NCBI GenBank assembly: GCA_964200185.2
Contig: CAXNAD020000074.1
Coordinates: 1 to 32,262, forward strand
Source: Choristocarpus tenellus KU-1152
Taxonomy: Eukaryota; Phaeophyceae
Direction of reading: 5' to 3'
Length of the DNA stretch: 32,262 bases
Shown: positions 1 to 11,700 of the stretch, in pieces
Numbering within the stretch: the stretch's first letter is position 1
How the letters are laid out: each line of letters starts with the position of its first letter
The notes under the pieces: model-generated
What the model saw: the letters and a program-made list of their open reading frames with translations, nothing else
The model's database searches: none
Told to the model about the DNA's origin: nothing
Position numbers and translations under genes: made by a program

Positions 1-1
1 T

Positions 2-94
2 GTTCCAACGTCAAGACAACTAGGGGATATTTTGTCCAAGTCTTTGCGTAAGAGTCTTACTTCTGATTTTGTGCATTCTGTGCTTTCACGTTGA
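2..94 (+). mobile_element. Ty1/copia polyprotein, C-terminal end (partial)
   Basis: Frame 2 reads from the window edge to a TGA at 92-94, giving about 30 residues that begin VPTSRQLGDILSKSL. This resembles the conserved tail of Ty1/copia Pol after RNase H (family pattern roughly VxTxxQLADIxTKxL). It would be the last part of the polyprotein of an LTR retrotransposon lying mostly left of the window. A polypurine tract and a TG-starting sequence follow about 40 bases after the stop, which is the order expected at a copia 3' end. The call rests on a short motif, so a chance match cannot be excluded. Whether the element is intact cannot be judged from here. Confidence 0.6.
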
Positions 95-130
95 GTGTGA
101 GCCTTTGTCAGCAACTTTGCTGCACAGTCA

Positions 131-375
131 TGGGGGAGAGTGCAATATAGGCTGGTAGTCTATATGGTTTATAGTGTAAAAGTGACTGACGTAGTGTAAC
201 TGTCACAAACATATTGCAAACATATTTCTGACGTGTTCGATGACGAATAGATTAGGTAACAAGGGATAGCACCCCCCACCTTGAGGGTAGTGCTCACTCC
301 GCTAATAAACAAATCCATACCACATGAAGAAAGATACTCTATCAGAGTAGCTCTCTTTTGCATAACATCGTCCAA
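131..375 (+). repeat. Polypurine tract and probable copia 3' LTR
   Basis: A purine run (tgggggagag, 131-140) is followed directly by TG at 141, as at the polypurine tract/LTR boundary of copia elements. An AATAAA-like polyadenylation signal lies near 303-308. The right end of the LTR (an expected CA and target-site duplication) is not clear; 375 is a guess before an A-rich stretch. No second LTR copy is in the window to confirm the boundaries. Confidence 0.4.
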
Positions 376-1923
376 TTCTGAAAAAAAAAGGTCTACTACG
401 TTTTTTTTTTAATATTCAGAAACTACTGATGATGGAGATATGCTGAATTTGGGGCATGAACATGGAGTTTCAGGCACCGCGTCACAACGAAACGACCAAA
501 TTCCACCCCCCTCAAGAATACTTTGCCTCCTTCAGTGAACACAAAACGTAGTGCATCAAACAAAGATGAAGGAGACCTGGAAGCCCAGTCCCACACACTA
601 ACATGCAGGGATACATGTGTACATGATTTTGTTGCCTGCTGGGAGCAAAATGCACAAAATATCTGTTCTCTCTTTGATTTTATACCTTGTTCGCCAAATG
701 CTTCAAAATGCTTCAATGCTGCTACCCCGACAGAAAAATACTGCAAAGTATAATATAGTATTTCTTGAGTCGTGCATCGCTCCCAACAGCACCACCAATA
801 CCCACAGAAGAGTCTTCAAATGTCCTCCCTACCAGAACAGGACTTTCTCATATAGCGTAAAAATATCGTTTTCTTTTCCTGCGATGTGTATTTTCCACCA
901 CAATCCAACAATCTCAAAACACCTGTATTGGTTTTGTACCATGTGCTACCTATCGAAATCCAATTTTTCGCTCACAGCACCAGATACTCCTTGCCCTCAG
1001 CTTTACCTCACAATACTGTATATATATTATTCGGTTGAGCAAGAAATTTAGGTTATGGGCATGGATCAATCCCTTGATTAATTCATTATCACACATTAAT
1101 TTGAAGAACGATACACTGATGCTTGAAAGAAAGCAACAATAGGCAGATTTTGTTCAGGAGAAAGAAACAAAATCAAACTCAAACCCTTGGTCACAACGGA
1201 AAAATGGAAATGAGAGTAAAAGAAATAACCCCTTGTGCCAAAAAAAGCAGATCCATCGGTCAAGTTGACACAGAGCATATAAAAATACAGAGAGAAGAAC
1301 AGAATTCAACGATCAGCTCCAACAGCATCAAGCACAATAGAAAATCATTGTTTATTGCAAGAAGGCACACAACTACATCTCTCTCTAGATGTACATGGCG
1401 ACAGGATTCAACAAATTGATCATCATGCACATTTGACCAATGGATGGTAGACCTGACAACTCTCAACAGCATAAAACCACATCGTTTTTTGCCCTAGTGG
1501 AGGGGATGATAAGTTGGCTGGTTACATGATTTTGATTGTTCTCAACACAGACTGCACGATGAATGGCGTGGAAGATAACTACTTCTGTGAAATGGTCGTG
1601 ACAACGGGTTCCATAATTTCAGCTCTCTCGTAGATTTTAGTGCACATGAAGTTGCTCATAGAACCTTCCATTGGGGTTGATTGGGAAATCTCTCTCCATC
1701 TATCTCATAGGCGGGTTGGGGCACAACAGGTGCCAAAAACGTTGAGGTCAAATTGAAATCAAATTCTATGAGGCAAAGATTAGCTTTTTCGAGTCTGTGC
1801 CTCAGTGCATGGTATGGTGAACACTTGGGACGTAAAAACCTTCCAGCACCGTTGACTAATAGATTTTAGGCACTGACAGTCACCTCACATGGGATACATA
1901 TGCGTCCAGGCACCTCCAAGGCA
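376..1923. other. No supported gene
   Basis: Mixed-composition sequence with poly-A and poly-T runs near 380-412. Open frames up to about 107 codons occur on both strands (for example 423-746 minus and 617-1051 plus), but they overlap one another and match no family I recognise. There are no telomere-type repeats, in contrast to the IF-2 introns. Confidence 0.5.
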
Positions 1924-2147
1924 TTAGAGGTGGGCAATGCATTCCAAATGATATTTAGACAGTGCTGACTCGAAGATAAATACATCTTGGTTATCTTTGA
2001 AGGCCATTAGCTGTTGATATGGACATCGCACTATGTGGGAGCCACTCTCAGTTTGGCTGAGAAAACCTGGCATAAATCCCATCCTACCTCCGTGCCACAA
2101 GTTTGTGCCGCGTTTTCCATAACTTTTGAAGATGATGAAATGCATTT
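1924..2147 (-). CDS. Unassigned minus-strand open frame, possible terminal exon
   Basis: On the minus strand a pyrimidine-rich tract ending in CAG (2148-2150, read in reverse) precedes an open frame that starts with ATG at 2145 and ends with TAA at 1924. The product is about 73 residues with balanced, protein-like composition (for example NLWHGGRMGFMPGFLSQTES). The upstream tract resembles a 3' splice acceptor, so this could be the last exon of a gene whose upstream part was separated or lost. The broken mariner copy starts only about 110 bases upstream on the same strand. I do not recognise the family, and a chance open frame is a real alternative. Confidence 0.25.
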
Positions 2148-2257
2148 CTGAAAGAAGATTTGGAATCCTTGACGAGTTTCTGGTTAGGGTCAGCTCTTAC
2201 TATTATTATTACTCCCCATACATCACAATTTTATCAGCCATTAAAAAGCCTCCATGC

Positions 2258-3500
2258 CTACCTTTGGCGTGTTTTCGAGCTCACCAGACAACTACCTCTT
2301 CCGTACGCCTGTGTGCTCCACACTAAGTCATTCCCCCCTTTGTATCTAAGTACTTGATCGTACACCACAATAAGGAGCTGCCAAGCTCTCTCAAGTGTGG
2401 TTTCATCATATTCCCCATACTGTTTGTTAATGACCTTCACCATCTCCTTGATGGACCCAAAAAGCTCTCCTAGCACCCTGCATTTCAAAAACCTGAAGAA
2501 GCACAGGTCCATGATATTGAGGTCGGGGGAGATAGATGGCTCCGTCACAAGCCCAATAGTCCACCCCTCAGTCTTCCCTGCCCCTGACAAGATTTATGAG
2601 TTGCCCTTGCCCGTGTGGGGGGTGGCACCATCTTGCTGAACGACAATGTGCTTCCCCTGCAACAAAGGCGTCTTGGTCTTGATTGCAGGCAGTAACTCCT
2701 CCGCGTACCACTTCCTGTACCACAAATGGTCTAAAGTACAGTCCTGTTCATACACATCCGCCTTTTTATGGTTCTTGCTTGTCCTGTCTGCCGTTCTTGG
2801 CGCATGTGAAACACCGAGCTTTGCATCAAGCTGTGCGCTGAATCTGGATAGGCATTGGCTACAACGATCATGGTTTGGGGATATGACTCTTGTGCTGCAC
2901 AGTAGGGGACCCTGGGAGGTCGCCCATCACGTAAAACCAGGTTTCAGTCACATGGATGTGTTCGCCATGGAGGTGTACACACTATGTTTCCAGTCCACTT
3001 GATTGCAAACAGAGTCTATTCTCCATACCTTTTGCCACGATTTAATCTTGGGTTTGATCTAGCGGCGATTCGGCATGGCCCCCATATCATCCAACCACCT
3101 GTGCATAGCGCTCGTGCTATAATTCAGCCCCTTGGCAGCCATCTTCATTGTCCCCTGACGCACTGTGAATGACCAATTATAGGAGTTGATACTATGTTTT
3201 GCGGCCATCTTGGTCGGTGTGAGCTCCAAAGGCCATTCACTACGTGCTGCCACCCCTAGGTCAAGCATGTGGCCATGGGCAAGCTGATCGGCGAAGTCCT
3301 TCCAGAGCCCTCGCATGTAATGCTCGGACACTCCAAAATCCACTGCAAGGGCCAGCCCAACGTGTTGCGGCACTTTATGCTCACCAGGGACCATCGTGAG
3401 GGCGTGTCGCACTGCAAGCGTAACCCTGGTATTCAGGGACACTTGGGCACCCTTCCTACGTGCGGGGTTGGCAGGGGGGTTGCCATGCTGACGTTCTGAC
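2258..3500 (-). pseudogene. Decayed mariner-like (Tc1/mariner) transposase
   Basis: Minus-strand fragments line up in order with a plant/oomycete-type mariner-like transposase, the DDE enzyme that cuts and pastes the element at TA sites. The N-terminal helix-turn-helix part is at 3442-3059, ending RWLDDMGAMPNRR just before an in-frame TAG. The region of the first catalytic Asp is at about 2954-2931 and reads HVTETWFY where HVDEKWF is expected. The second motif, QQDGATPHTGKG, is at about 2643-2606 and is followed by a stop. The third motif, SPDLNIMDLCFF, is near 2530-2495. The C-terminal tail YKGGNDL matches the family. Stops, at least two frame changes and loss of the first Asp show the copy is dead. 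I could not identify terminal inverted repeats, so the element boundaries are open. Confidence 0.8.
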
Positions 3501-5277
3501 CCTCGACGTGCCCAGTTCTGGCCTCAAGTCACCCCCAAAGACCTCTACTTTCACGGCTTGAAGCACCTCGAGTTTGTACCTGATGGTCCTCGACCTCCAC
3601 CTTTTTGAAAGCTGAGATTGTTAACCCGATTTCATTATATGGGGTTACCGTCCAATTCGGCACCATTCTCGCTTGACGAGCCCAGATATTTCGCGGCACA
3701 AACTTATGGCACAGAGGTAGTACGCGTTTTTGTTTCCAATGCTAAATCCTAGACTGAGCCAGTTGTTGGAGTAGCATCCTGATGACATGGGGGAGACGAA
3801 TTTTGGTTTGGACATCAACTTTTTTTCTCCGCGGTTCAAAAGTTCAACTAGGTCCCAAACTATTGGGTTTTATTGGAAGACTTTGTGAGAGGTGGTGAAT
3901 GCAACACGCAATTTGTGGTGGTACCTTGCCCGATTAGCGGAGAAATGAAAGGTGGAGGTAAAAAACCACTGACACGATGAATAGCTGAGGTATCATCTAC
4001 TGTCACATGGCGTTGATGTACATATGCATATGCGCACAAGGGTTGAATTGGTGTTCCAGTGATAGACCTGGCCACAATGCTCCATGGAAGCCAAGGAAGT
4101 GGAAGATCGGAGTCGCTATGTAGCTTGGGGATAAGTTAGAATACGTTTTTGAGAAAAGATATGTACTGTTTGTTGAGTTGAGTGGAGCATATTCACACGT
4201 CAATAAGAAGAGGTTGGCACTCACAGCAAGAAGGCCACAACCTCTGCGCCGGTGAGAGTTGAAAGGAGGAAGCATGATTATCTGAACGTGGGTTTGCAAA
4301 GCAAATGTGAGCGTTCAATTAAATTCGTCCAATATTCGCTGGTCTAGTTGCACCCTATTCCATTCTCTTTGTTCTCGGGTGAGGGTTGTAGTTTCTGGAA
4401 AAATAATATCAGTCCTTGTGCAGCAGTATTGTCCAAGGTAGAGTACTGCTGGGCTACCCTGTCGGAGGTCATATCACCTGTTCTTCCCAACCCTCCATCA
4501 AGGCGTTTGGAGAGACTTTCCGGTTCATGCGCATCACTGGTTCTGAACAAGGGGTTGGATATACGTTGGGTGTAGGGTTTGAATGTACTGCCTGTGAGAC
4601 GCTGAATATATAATTTATAGGTGCACCTTATTGAAACGAAGCACCATGTTGTGTCTACTCCTCGTGTGTGTGTATCTTCACCCTGACATTGAACAGGGTA
4701 ATGCATGTCACCCCGCTCTATCTAAGTGCAATATAATGGGATCGGGGATTCACAAAATGTATCATACACAATGAAATATCGTTGGCATTCTTAAATGCAT
4801 ATAGTAGTCAACAGAAATAAGTACCACAATGATGGAGGCAATTCTAAATCCATCGCCCCTATCAAGTGGATAGGCTGTCGTCTTCTCTGGTCAGCTCATG
4901 GCACTAGTTGTGTTGGTGTCAAAGGAGGTGCAACCTGACAATGGAGATTTGTTCGATATCCTGTCCAAACATCTGCCACTAATGGTCCACCATTATTTTA
5001 TTATTTATGCCCTCTGACATTTTGCAGATGTGTCAGGGGGGAAACCAATGAAAACTATACATATGTCGTTACCATGGTAAATGATGTTCGTGGACTTGCA
5101 GCTGTGTTAATGTGCGGTAGTAACTTCATCGAATTATGAATTTATTGTAGGGTATTTTGGGGGAGTGCACGATATATGGAGGCTTCTAAGGATATGAAAT
5201 CGTAAAAGTGGTTTATTGACGGCTTTGCTGACAATACTATTATGGTGCGGTTCGTAGGCCATCCATAGATTGTGTTA
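3501..5277. other. Intergenic region upstream of the IF-2 gene
   Basis: No gene is supported. Minus-strand open frames (3645-3839, 3860-4075, 4003-4299, 4344-4706) and the plus-strand frames overlapping 4348-4613 have no recognisable family. The last few hundred bases before the ATG at 5278 should contain the IF-2 promoter, but I see no convincing TATA box or initiator. A G-rich run (tttgggggag, about 5156-5165) is followed by TG-starting sequence faintly like the LTR at 141. Telomere-type repeats are absent. Confidence 0.5.
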
Positions 5278-5763
5278 ATGATCAGAGCGTGTTTGAAAGG
5301 CCTCCCACATCATGCCGTGGCATTGCGGTCGAGGTCTCGGGGAAACATAAATGTATTGCCAGCATGCTTGCGCACCTTCTCTGATGTGCCAAGAGAAAGT
5401 CGAACGCAAGGGTCCAGCAGAGGCCTTGAAAACACTAAGGAACACAATGACACAAGGAATGTGACCAGTTCAAAGATGAGTCTGGCAGAGAAGATTAGAG
5501 TGCAACGCAATGACCTGAATAAGCAAGAACAACCATTGCGTAGAGGTCGAAAACATGAATGGCAGAAAGGGCGAGATGGTCATGAGAGACAATCCAGTCG
5601 GCGACACCATCCTCGTCACTCCACCAATGTTGGGCAAACGGTTGCCCGCAATCGTTATGTAAGTCGTGGGGACTCAATTGTTGAGTCAGGGGAGTGCCAA
5701 GATTTTAACATTGTTAACAGTGTGGTGTCTCAGGGGGTTGCCCAAGAGATGGCTCTTGATGAG
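5278..5763 (+). CDS. MTIF2: IF-2 exon 1: presequence and charged N-terminal region
   Basis: Starts [20 protein letters not shown]: Arg/Leu/Ala-rich with no acidic residue for about 35 residues, typical of a mitochondrial presequence. [10 protein letters not shown] could hold an R-x-F/S cleavage site near residue 35. The rest is Arg/Lys/Glu/Gln-rich and probably disordered, as in many IF-2 N-termini. The 3' end is ambiguous. Donor option A is GAG|gttacg after 5763 (162 codons); option B is TAT|gtaagt after 5658 (127 codons), with a perfect donor hexamer but a weak exon side. Both end in phase 0 and fit exon 2. The open frame itself stops at 5799, so the exon must end before that. Confidence 0.7.
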
Positions 5764-8700
5764 GTTACGCCCAAGGGAGCCTCCATGGTCAGCCACTAGG
5801 ACTCTCACCAACGCAAGGTGTAATGCACGAAATCACGAATTGTTTCTTCTCTCATTAGTGATATATAGAGGGGATAGGTCTTTTCCCACTCCCAGGGTCT
5901 GCAGACTTGATTTTTCTTGAGAAGGTGCACATCTCGTACATTCCTCAAATACTCTTTTGCACGGCGTGAAAAGACCGTAGTGTAACCTTTTGAACCAAAC
6001 AACCCACTCCAAGGTTGGAGGTTCCGGTCCATCGTATGGAGAGAAGGAGGAGATAAGAACGGACACCAGGGGGAAGGTGGAGGCGCTGCATCAGAAACAC
6101 TTTGACAGGTAAGTCTGCAATGCTTTTGCAAGTCCCAGGTTGTGGACCTTACCATGGATGAGGAGAGGAGAACCGAAACATCTGAATCCCGAACAACTTT
6201 TTTCTCCTCGCTTGACTTCCCTCATTTTACGGTTGCCCCCTAATTGATGTGATTCAGTAGAAATCACCAGAGACAGGGACCTACCCGTACCATTGGGTTA
6301 GGGTTAGGGGACGAAGCACGATCCATTGGTGACAGGCAGATGTCGAAACCACCCCCATTGCAGAGATCCTCCTCGGATCTCCCAGGGAAGAGTGTGAATA
6401 CACCTCTCCCATCTGAAGATAAGAAGTCAGAATTGCCCCGAGAGTCCTCAACTTCAAACAAAATTCGTACTCCTGGGAGGGGAGACAACAGGATGGCGAT
6501 CCGTCAGAGGTCATTGGTTGACGACTTAAAGCAGGTTCGGGACAAAACCTCTCCTCATGGGAACCTTGATAACACGATTAGACAGGAAAGGTGAGCCACA
6601 GCAACGTGTGTGTGGTTAGGTAGTTCCCAGCTTTATATGGCCCTGGCAAATGGGAGTAAGAATGATTGCATGCCTATCTGGGTGAAAAGAAAGTCCCCAC
6701 AGTTGATTTGATATTTTCTAATACGTTGCGGAAATAATTGCTGAGAAATCTGAGAAATCTGAGAAATCTGCTGCTCAGTATTCATAAACATGATGGGGAT
6801 TTCCACAGTGTGCAACTGCTAACTAAGTGTTTGAACAGTTCAGAGTTCCTTACCTTGCTGTGTTTTCTCTAGTGGAGAGAGAGGAGTGATATTTGGAAAA
6901 TCGATTTTGAGTTTTGATCAGTTTTGTACTCAGTTACATTTAAAAAAACAAAACAAAACAAAACAGGTTCCTATTTGTATAATGGTATCATCACATCTTA
7001 TTACTAGTTGGCAATATTCTAGTTGGGATTGTTCTAGTTGGCAGTGTAGTGGCCCAATACAAGGCAAAATGGTGATATCTTGCTTTGTTCTTTGTTCAGT
7101 ACATTAATCAGTACATTAATCAGAACATTAATCAGAACATTAATCAGAACATTTGTATGTTGCTGGTTTTTGATTTCAAATAATATGCCCATAAAGGAAC
7201 ACATTCTGATGGTTTTGATTTCTTCTCTGTACAGTTTTGAGTTTTAGGGTTATCATGTGAAGGAAAAAATCCATCCTGTGAGAAAGGCGTGAGGTCAATT
7301 TCAGTCTTTTCTTAGGTATGCTGCACCTTTATGATCTACTGTTGCATGTGCTAGGGTTAGGGTTAGAATTAGCAATGGAAGAAAGAGGCCTGGAGTGAGT
7401 GATTGTGCCAGCCCTGGTGAGGGGAGTGTTTTCACCAGGACAGAATCGTTTTTTATCACAATGAAGAAACAGCTCCTGCGTGTTGAACCTGAGAAAATCC
7501 GATTCATGGCTAATGGAACCGTTTGTTTGATACCTGAAGATGCCAACCTTAACTCTATCCCTAACCCTACCATGAAAAAAAATGGTGCTGATGTGACCCG
7601 TACTCCCTTGGAAGTGTTTCCCAGATGTATTGAGGTTGAATCCTGGTCTAGTCCAGTGGTACCTGATGTTGAGAGGAGTGTTGTGTGAAGACGTCTGCAG
7701 TTTTTATTTAATGTATGGTATTGGTATTGGAATTTGTTCAAGCTTCCTTCTGGTCTAGCAGTGACTGCACCATTCTTTTTATTTTCATTGCTATATATCT
7801 GGGTTAGGGTTAGGGGTACATCTGTTCTATATTCCACTTACTCCCTAACCCTATCTCATTTTTTCTTTTGCTACCCCTAACCCTAACCCTAATCTTAACC
7901 CTAATATACAATTGGCTCTTGTATTCCTGCGCAGAGCTTCTCCTTTGCGACCAGTGATTGACTACGGAAACAATAATCTGAAAAAGATACAGAGCTCACT
8001 ATCATGTGATCCCTTAAAGGGCAAAAAACCTCTCCCCTGGGAAACCATCAAGTCAGGCTTGCCCTGGGAGTCTACCTCCACTTCAAACCAACCTTCTCCT
8101 AGGAGTGAGGGCAACAGAGGGGTGACCCCTGTTAAGAAGCCAGAAGGTGGCCAGGATATCAACTTTGCACGTGGAAATCTTGATAGAATGATTGGGGGGG
8201 GAAGGTGAGGTTAGGTTTAGGGTTAGGGCTAAGGGACTAGGGACGATAATATTTGCACAATAGCACAATGGGGAGGAATAATAGGTAGGGATAATAGGTA
8301 GGAAAGTGGTGCCAATGTAAGTATTGTTGAATTGTTGAATTGGTGTGAGTGTCTAAAAACAAGGCAAGAGATATTTTACCCTTTCCTACCCTTCTGTGCA
8401 AGTAAGTTGATAGTATTATTAGTTTATGCTGGTAGTTTATACTGGTAATTAGTAGTGTTGGTTTCCAGCAAAGAGAGTACTTGAGAACTATAGTGAAGGA
8501 AATTGTGTTGAGGGTATTGCTGTTTTAATGAGTGAGATACCTGTAACTAACCCTAACCCTGATACCTCTAACTGTAACTGTAACTGCAACTGTAACAAGA
8601 AAAAAAGTGGAATAAGATACATGAAATATCCAATAGTTCAATACACTACATATAGAGAAAGATTAAATGAGATCAGATGAGATGAGATAGGTTATACTCT

Positions 8701-11700
8701 GTTGATGCACTGGAACTCGTACTTCTATTGTGCGTCAAGTGTAAGTCAAGTGTGTGTCAAGTGTGTGTCAAGTGTGTGTCAAGTGTAAGTCAAGTGTAAG
8801 TCAAGTGTGTGTCAAGTGTGTGTCAAGTGTCAACAACCCTAACCCTAAGTGTAAAAAAATCGAAAACGGGACTATGCTTCGCCAAAACAAATTTGATTGA
8901 TTTATCCAATTTTTTGAAGTGCCCAACAACATCCTCTGGTGGTTGAAGGGTATGTAAATGCAAAGGACTGGATGGAAAACTGGAGATACAAAATATAGTA
9001 TATCTCAGAATCAATTCAGTTCCTAGATCAATTCAGTTCTTAGATCTGTATTTCTTTTTTTAGTATATTGTGTTGTCTTAAAGAACTAGTGGATAATGAT
9101 TTTTTTAAATTATGGATTGAAGTTGAGTATTATTATTATTAGTGAGTGTTATTTGATACATAGGGTTAGGTATGTTTTCCCAGGAGGTTTGAAAGGGTTC
9201 CATTATATGTATATTATATTTTACTAGGGTTACCAATTGTAACTGTTGTGAACTAGTTATCTCTCTGTTTTTATGTGTGAATGTGGATATTGCAGTCTAA
9301 TGGTAGTGCATGAGGTATGTGTTGCTCCTCTAACACAACCCTCAAGTTGTTTGGTGTGATGGTGACAGCCATGGTATCCATGATAACCATCTTGGTGACA
9401 AGTTTGTGTGTTTGTGTGTAGGGAGAACTTCTTTGAGAAGAACGCTCTTTTAGTATATGTTGTGTAGTCTAATTTTCCCAAAAAATATGGAAGGCAAGAT
9501 ATGTCTTGTGACATGAAAGGTTTCTGTATCTGCATTGCTTTCTGTCCCCTTTTTCAACACATGTTGCTGATAAATGCTGATAATTTTTTTTTAAAGAGAA
9601 TACTTGTGTAAAATTCAATTCTTATTTTTGCACAAGTCAGTAAAATAAAAGTTAAAGCATGAAAAAGAGAACCTGTAGTAGGTAGTAGGTAGATTCTAAC
9701 ATGTTTTTGTACATATTTCTCATGTCAAATCATTTCCCTCACCAACCTGCAATAATGATAGTAATATATTATTCATACAAAGAGTATGTTATTTCCATAA
9801 CCCACTCAACCCTATGTTGTCCCCTGGACCAGCTATGGGGGGGAACAGATTATTGATGAACGAGAGTATCAAGAGATGTCATCTAGAAGGAGAAGACGCA
9901 AAAAAGCTGAGTATGGACCTGCCAACAAGGAAGTTAGGGTGAGAGAGATGGATACACATAGTTTTATCAATTTACAGTAACAGTTGCTTTCTAGTGTTTT
10001 TGAGATGGTTAGATGGGTAACTATATATACGTACCATTTATATTTGTTGTGGACTTAGGGTTAGGGTTAGGGAGATGGTTAGGGTTAGTTTTTTTGTTTT
10101 TTGTTGTGAGTCAGTGTCTTCAATGTTGACCCCCTTTCTGTATGTGTGGTTAGGGTTAGGGTTAGGGTTAACGATATTATTGTGAAGTATTAAATTTTTT
10201 CTCAATACTCATTTCTTTAATCCTTTTTGTTAACTTATTTTCATACAAGAATCCTCTTGCTGCTAGACCACCGATCAAACCTAACCCAGAGGTGTTCATG
10301 GGTTGTTTGCTACATGACATTTCCAAGTATATCCACTTCACGAAAGCTCTTTTGATATTTCAACTATTTTTGTTGTTGCACTACCCCTATGTTGCCTGCC
10401 AAAATATGTATTTTTCATTTCATGTGTTGCATGGCTGTATGGATGGGGGTAGGTCTATCTTTTTATTTTTTATTTTATTATACCCTAACCCTAACCCTCA
10501 TATTATGAAAATGATGTTTAAGTTCTTTGGGTTCCAATTTTTCGGTGTCTACATTTTGTTCACTACTAAACTACTTTTATTCTAGATTATTCTAAGTGAA
10601 TATTTGTTGCACACATTAGTCTGACCTAACTTAGGGTTAGGGTTAGTTTACATTAATTGTAGTATTGTATGTACCTCTATTTACATTCTCACTTGTATGT
10701 TTGCTAACCCTAACCCTAACCCTAAGTGTATTTATGTGTGTACTCACTAGGTGCATAGTAGTAAATGTACTATGCGATTATGATGCAAGTATTCCAAGCA
10801 CATGGGTATTTATATATATACATATATATGTTGCCCATTCCCCAAACCCATTGTACATGGTACATGACCTGTTGAAACCCTTGTGTGGAATATGACTCTC
10901 TTTGAATATGACTAACCTTAACCCTAACCCATCTTGGCATGTCGATGGTTGATGAGGAAGTTGCCAACTGTGCCAGTCACTGTGATGGAGCTTGCATCAA
11001 TCATGTCTCTCAAGGTGGATGTAGTTCTTAGGAGCCTGAGGAATCTTGGGGAGTGGGTGACTGTGCATTCTGAGGTGGACCCTAGCACTGCAGAAGTATT
11101 GGCTTATGATTTGAACCTGCAAGTACAACATTCAACTACCAGAACAAAGTGAGAGGATTGTTGTCCCACCTTACTATTTCAAGCGTTCATTTTGGATAAG
11201 ATAGGGTTAGGGTTAGGGTTAGATTTAGAGTTAGATGGGATATGCATGTGTGTGTATGGTATGTACGTGTGACAGATGGTACAACAATCAAATGGTATCA
11301 ATCATTGATACATAGACATCTCTACCTGCATTACCTCCAATGTGTGATACACCTTCCTTGTGCCATAATCTTCATGTTGGATTTATTTATTATGTTTTTC
11401 TTCTCTCTTCCCAAACCTCACACCCATCTTCACCTCTGCCACAGTCTACTCTAGCCCTGTAACCCTAACCCTAACCCAACTCCTCAAAGGTACTAATCCT
11501 ATCCCATGTTAGTTGCTTGTCAGTACATGCTTTGGTGACCTTTCACCCAAGTCCCTCTTACCATTTATATTACTTGATTTTTAATTTTTTAATTTTATTG
11601 TTGTTGGCATGTCTACATATACTTCCTGCCCCACTCCCCATGACCACCCTATCCCTAATCCTAACCCTAACCCTTTTTTTCAGTCGGGAATCACTAACCC

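Noticed and set aside
423-1051. Overlapping open frames of about 76-144 codons on both strands
   Set aside because: They conflict with each other, have no recognisable motif and no clear splice sites.
4344-4706. 120-codon minus-strand frame and two overlapping plus-strand frames
   Set aside because: All three look equally plausible and none matches a known family.
5156-5270. A second polypurine tract plus LTR start similar to 131-200
   Set aside because: Similarity is limited to a G-run, TGCA and gtaaaagtg; too short to call.
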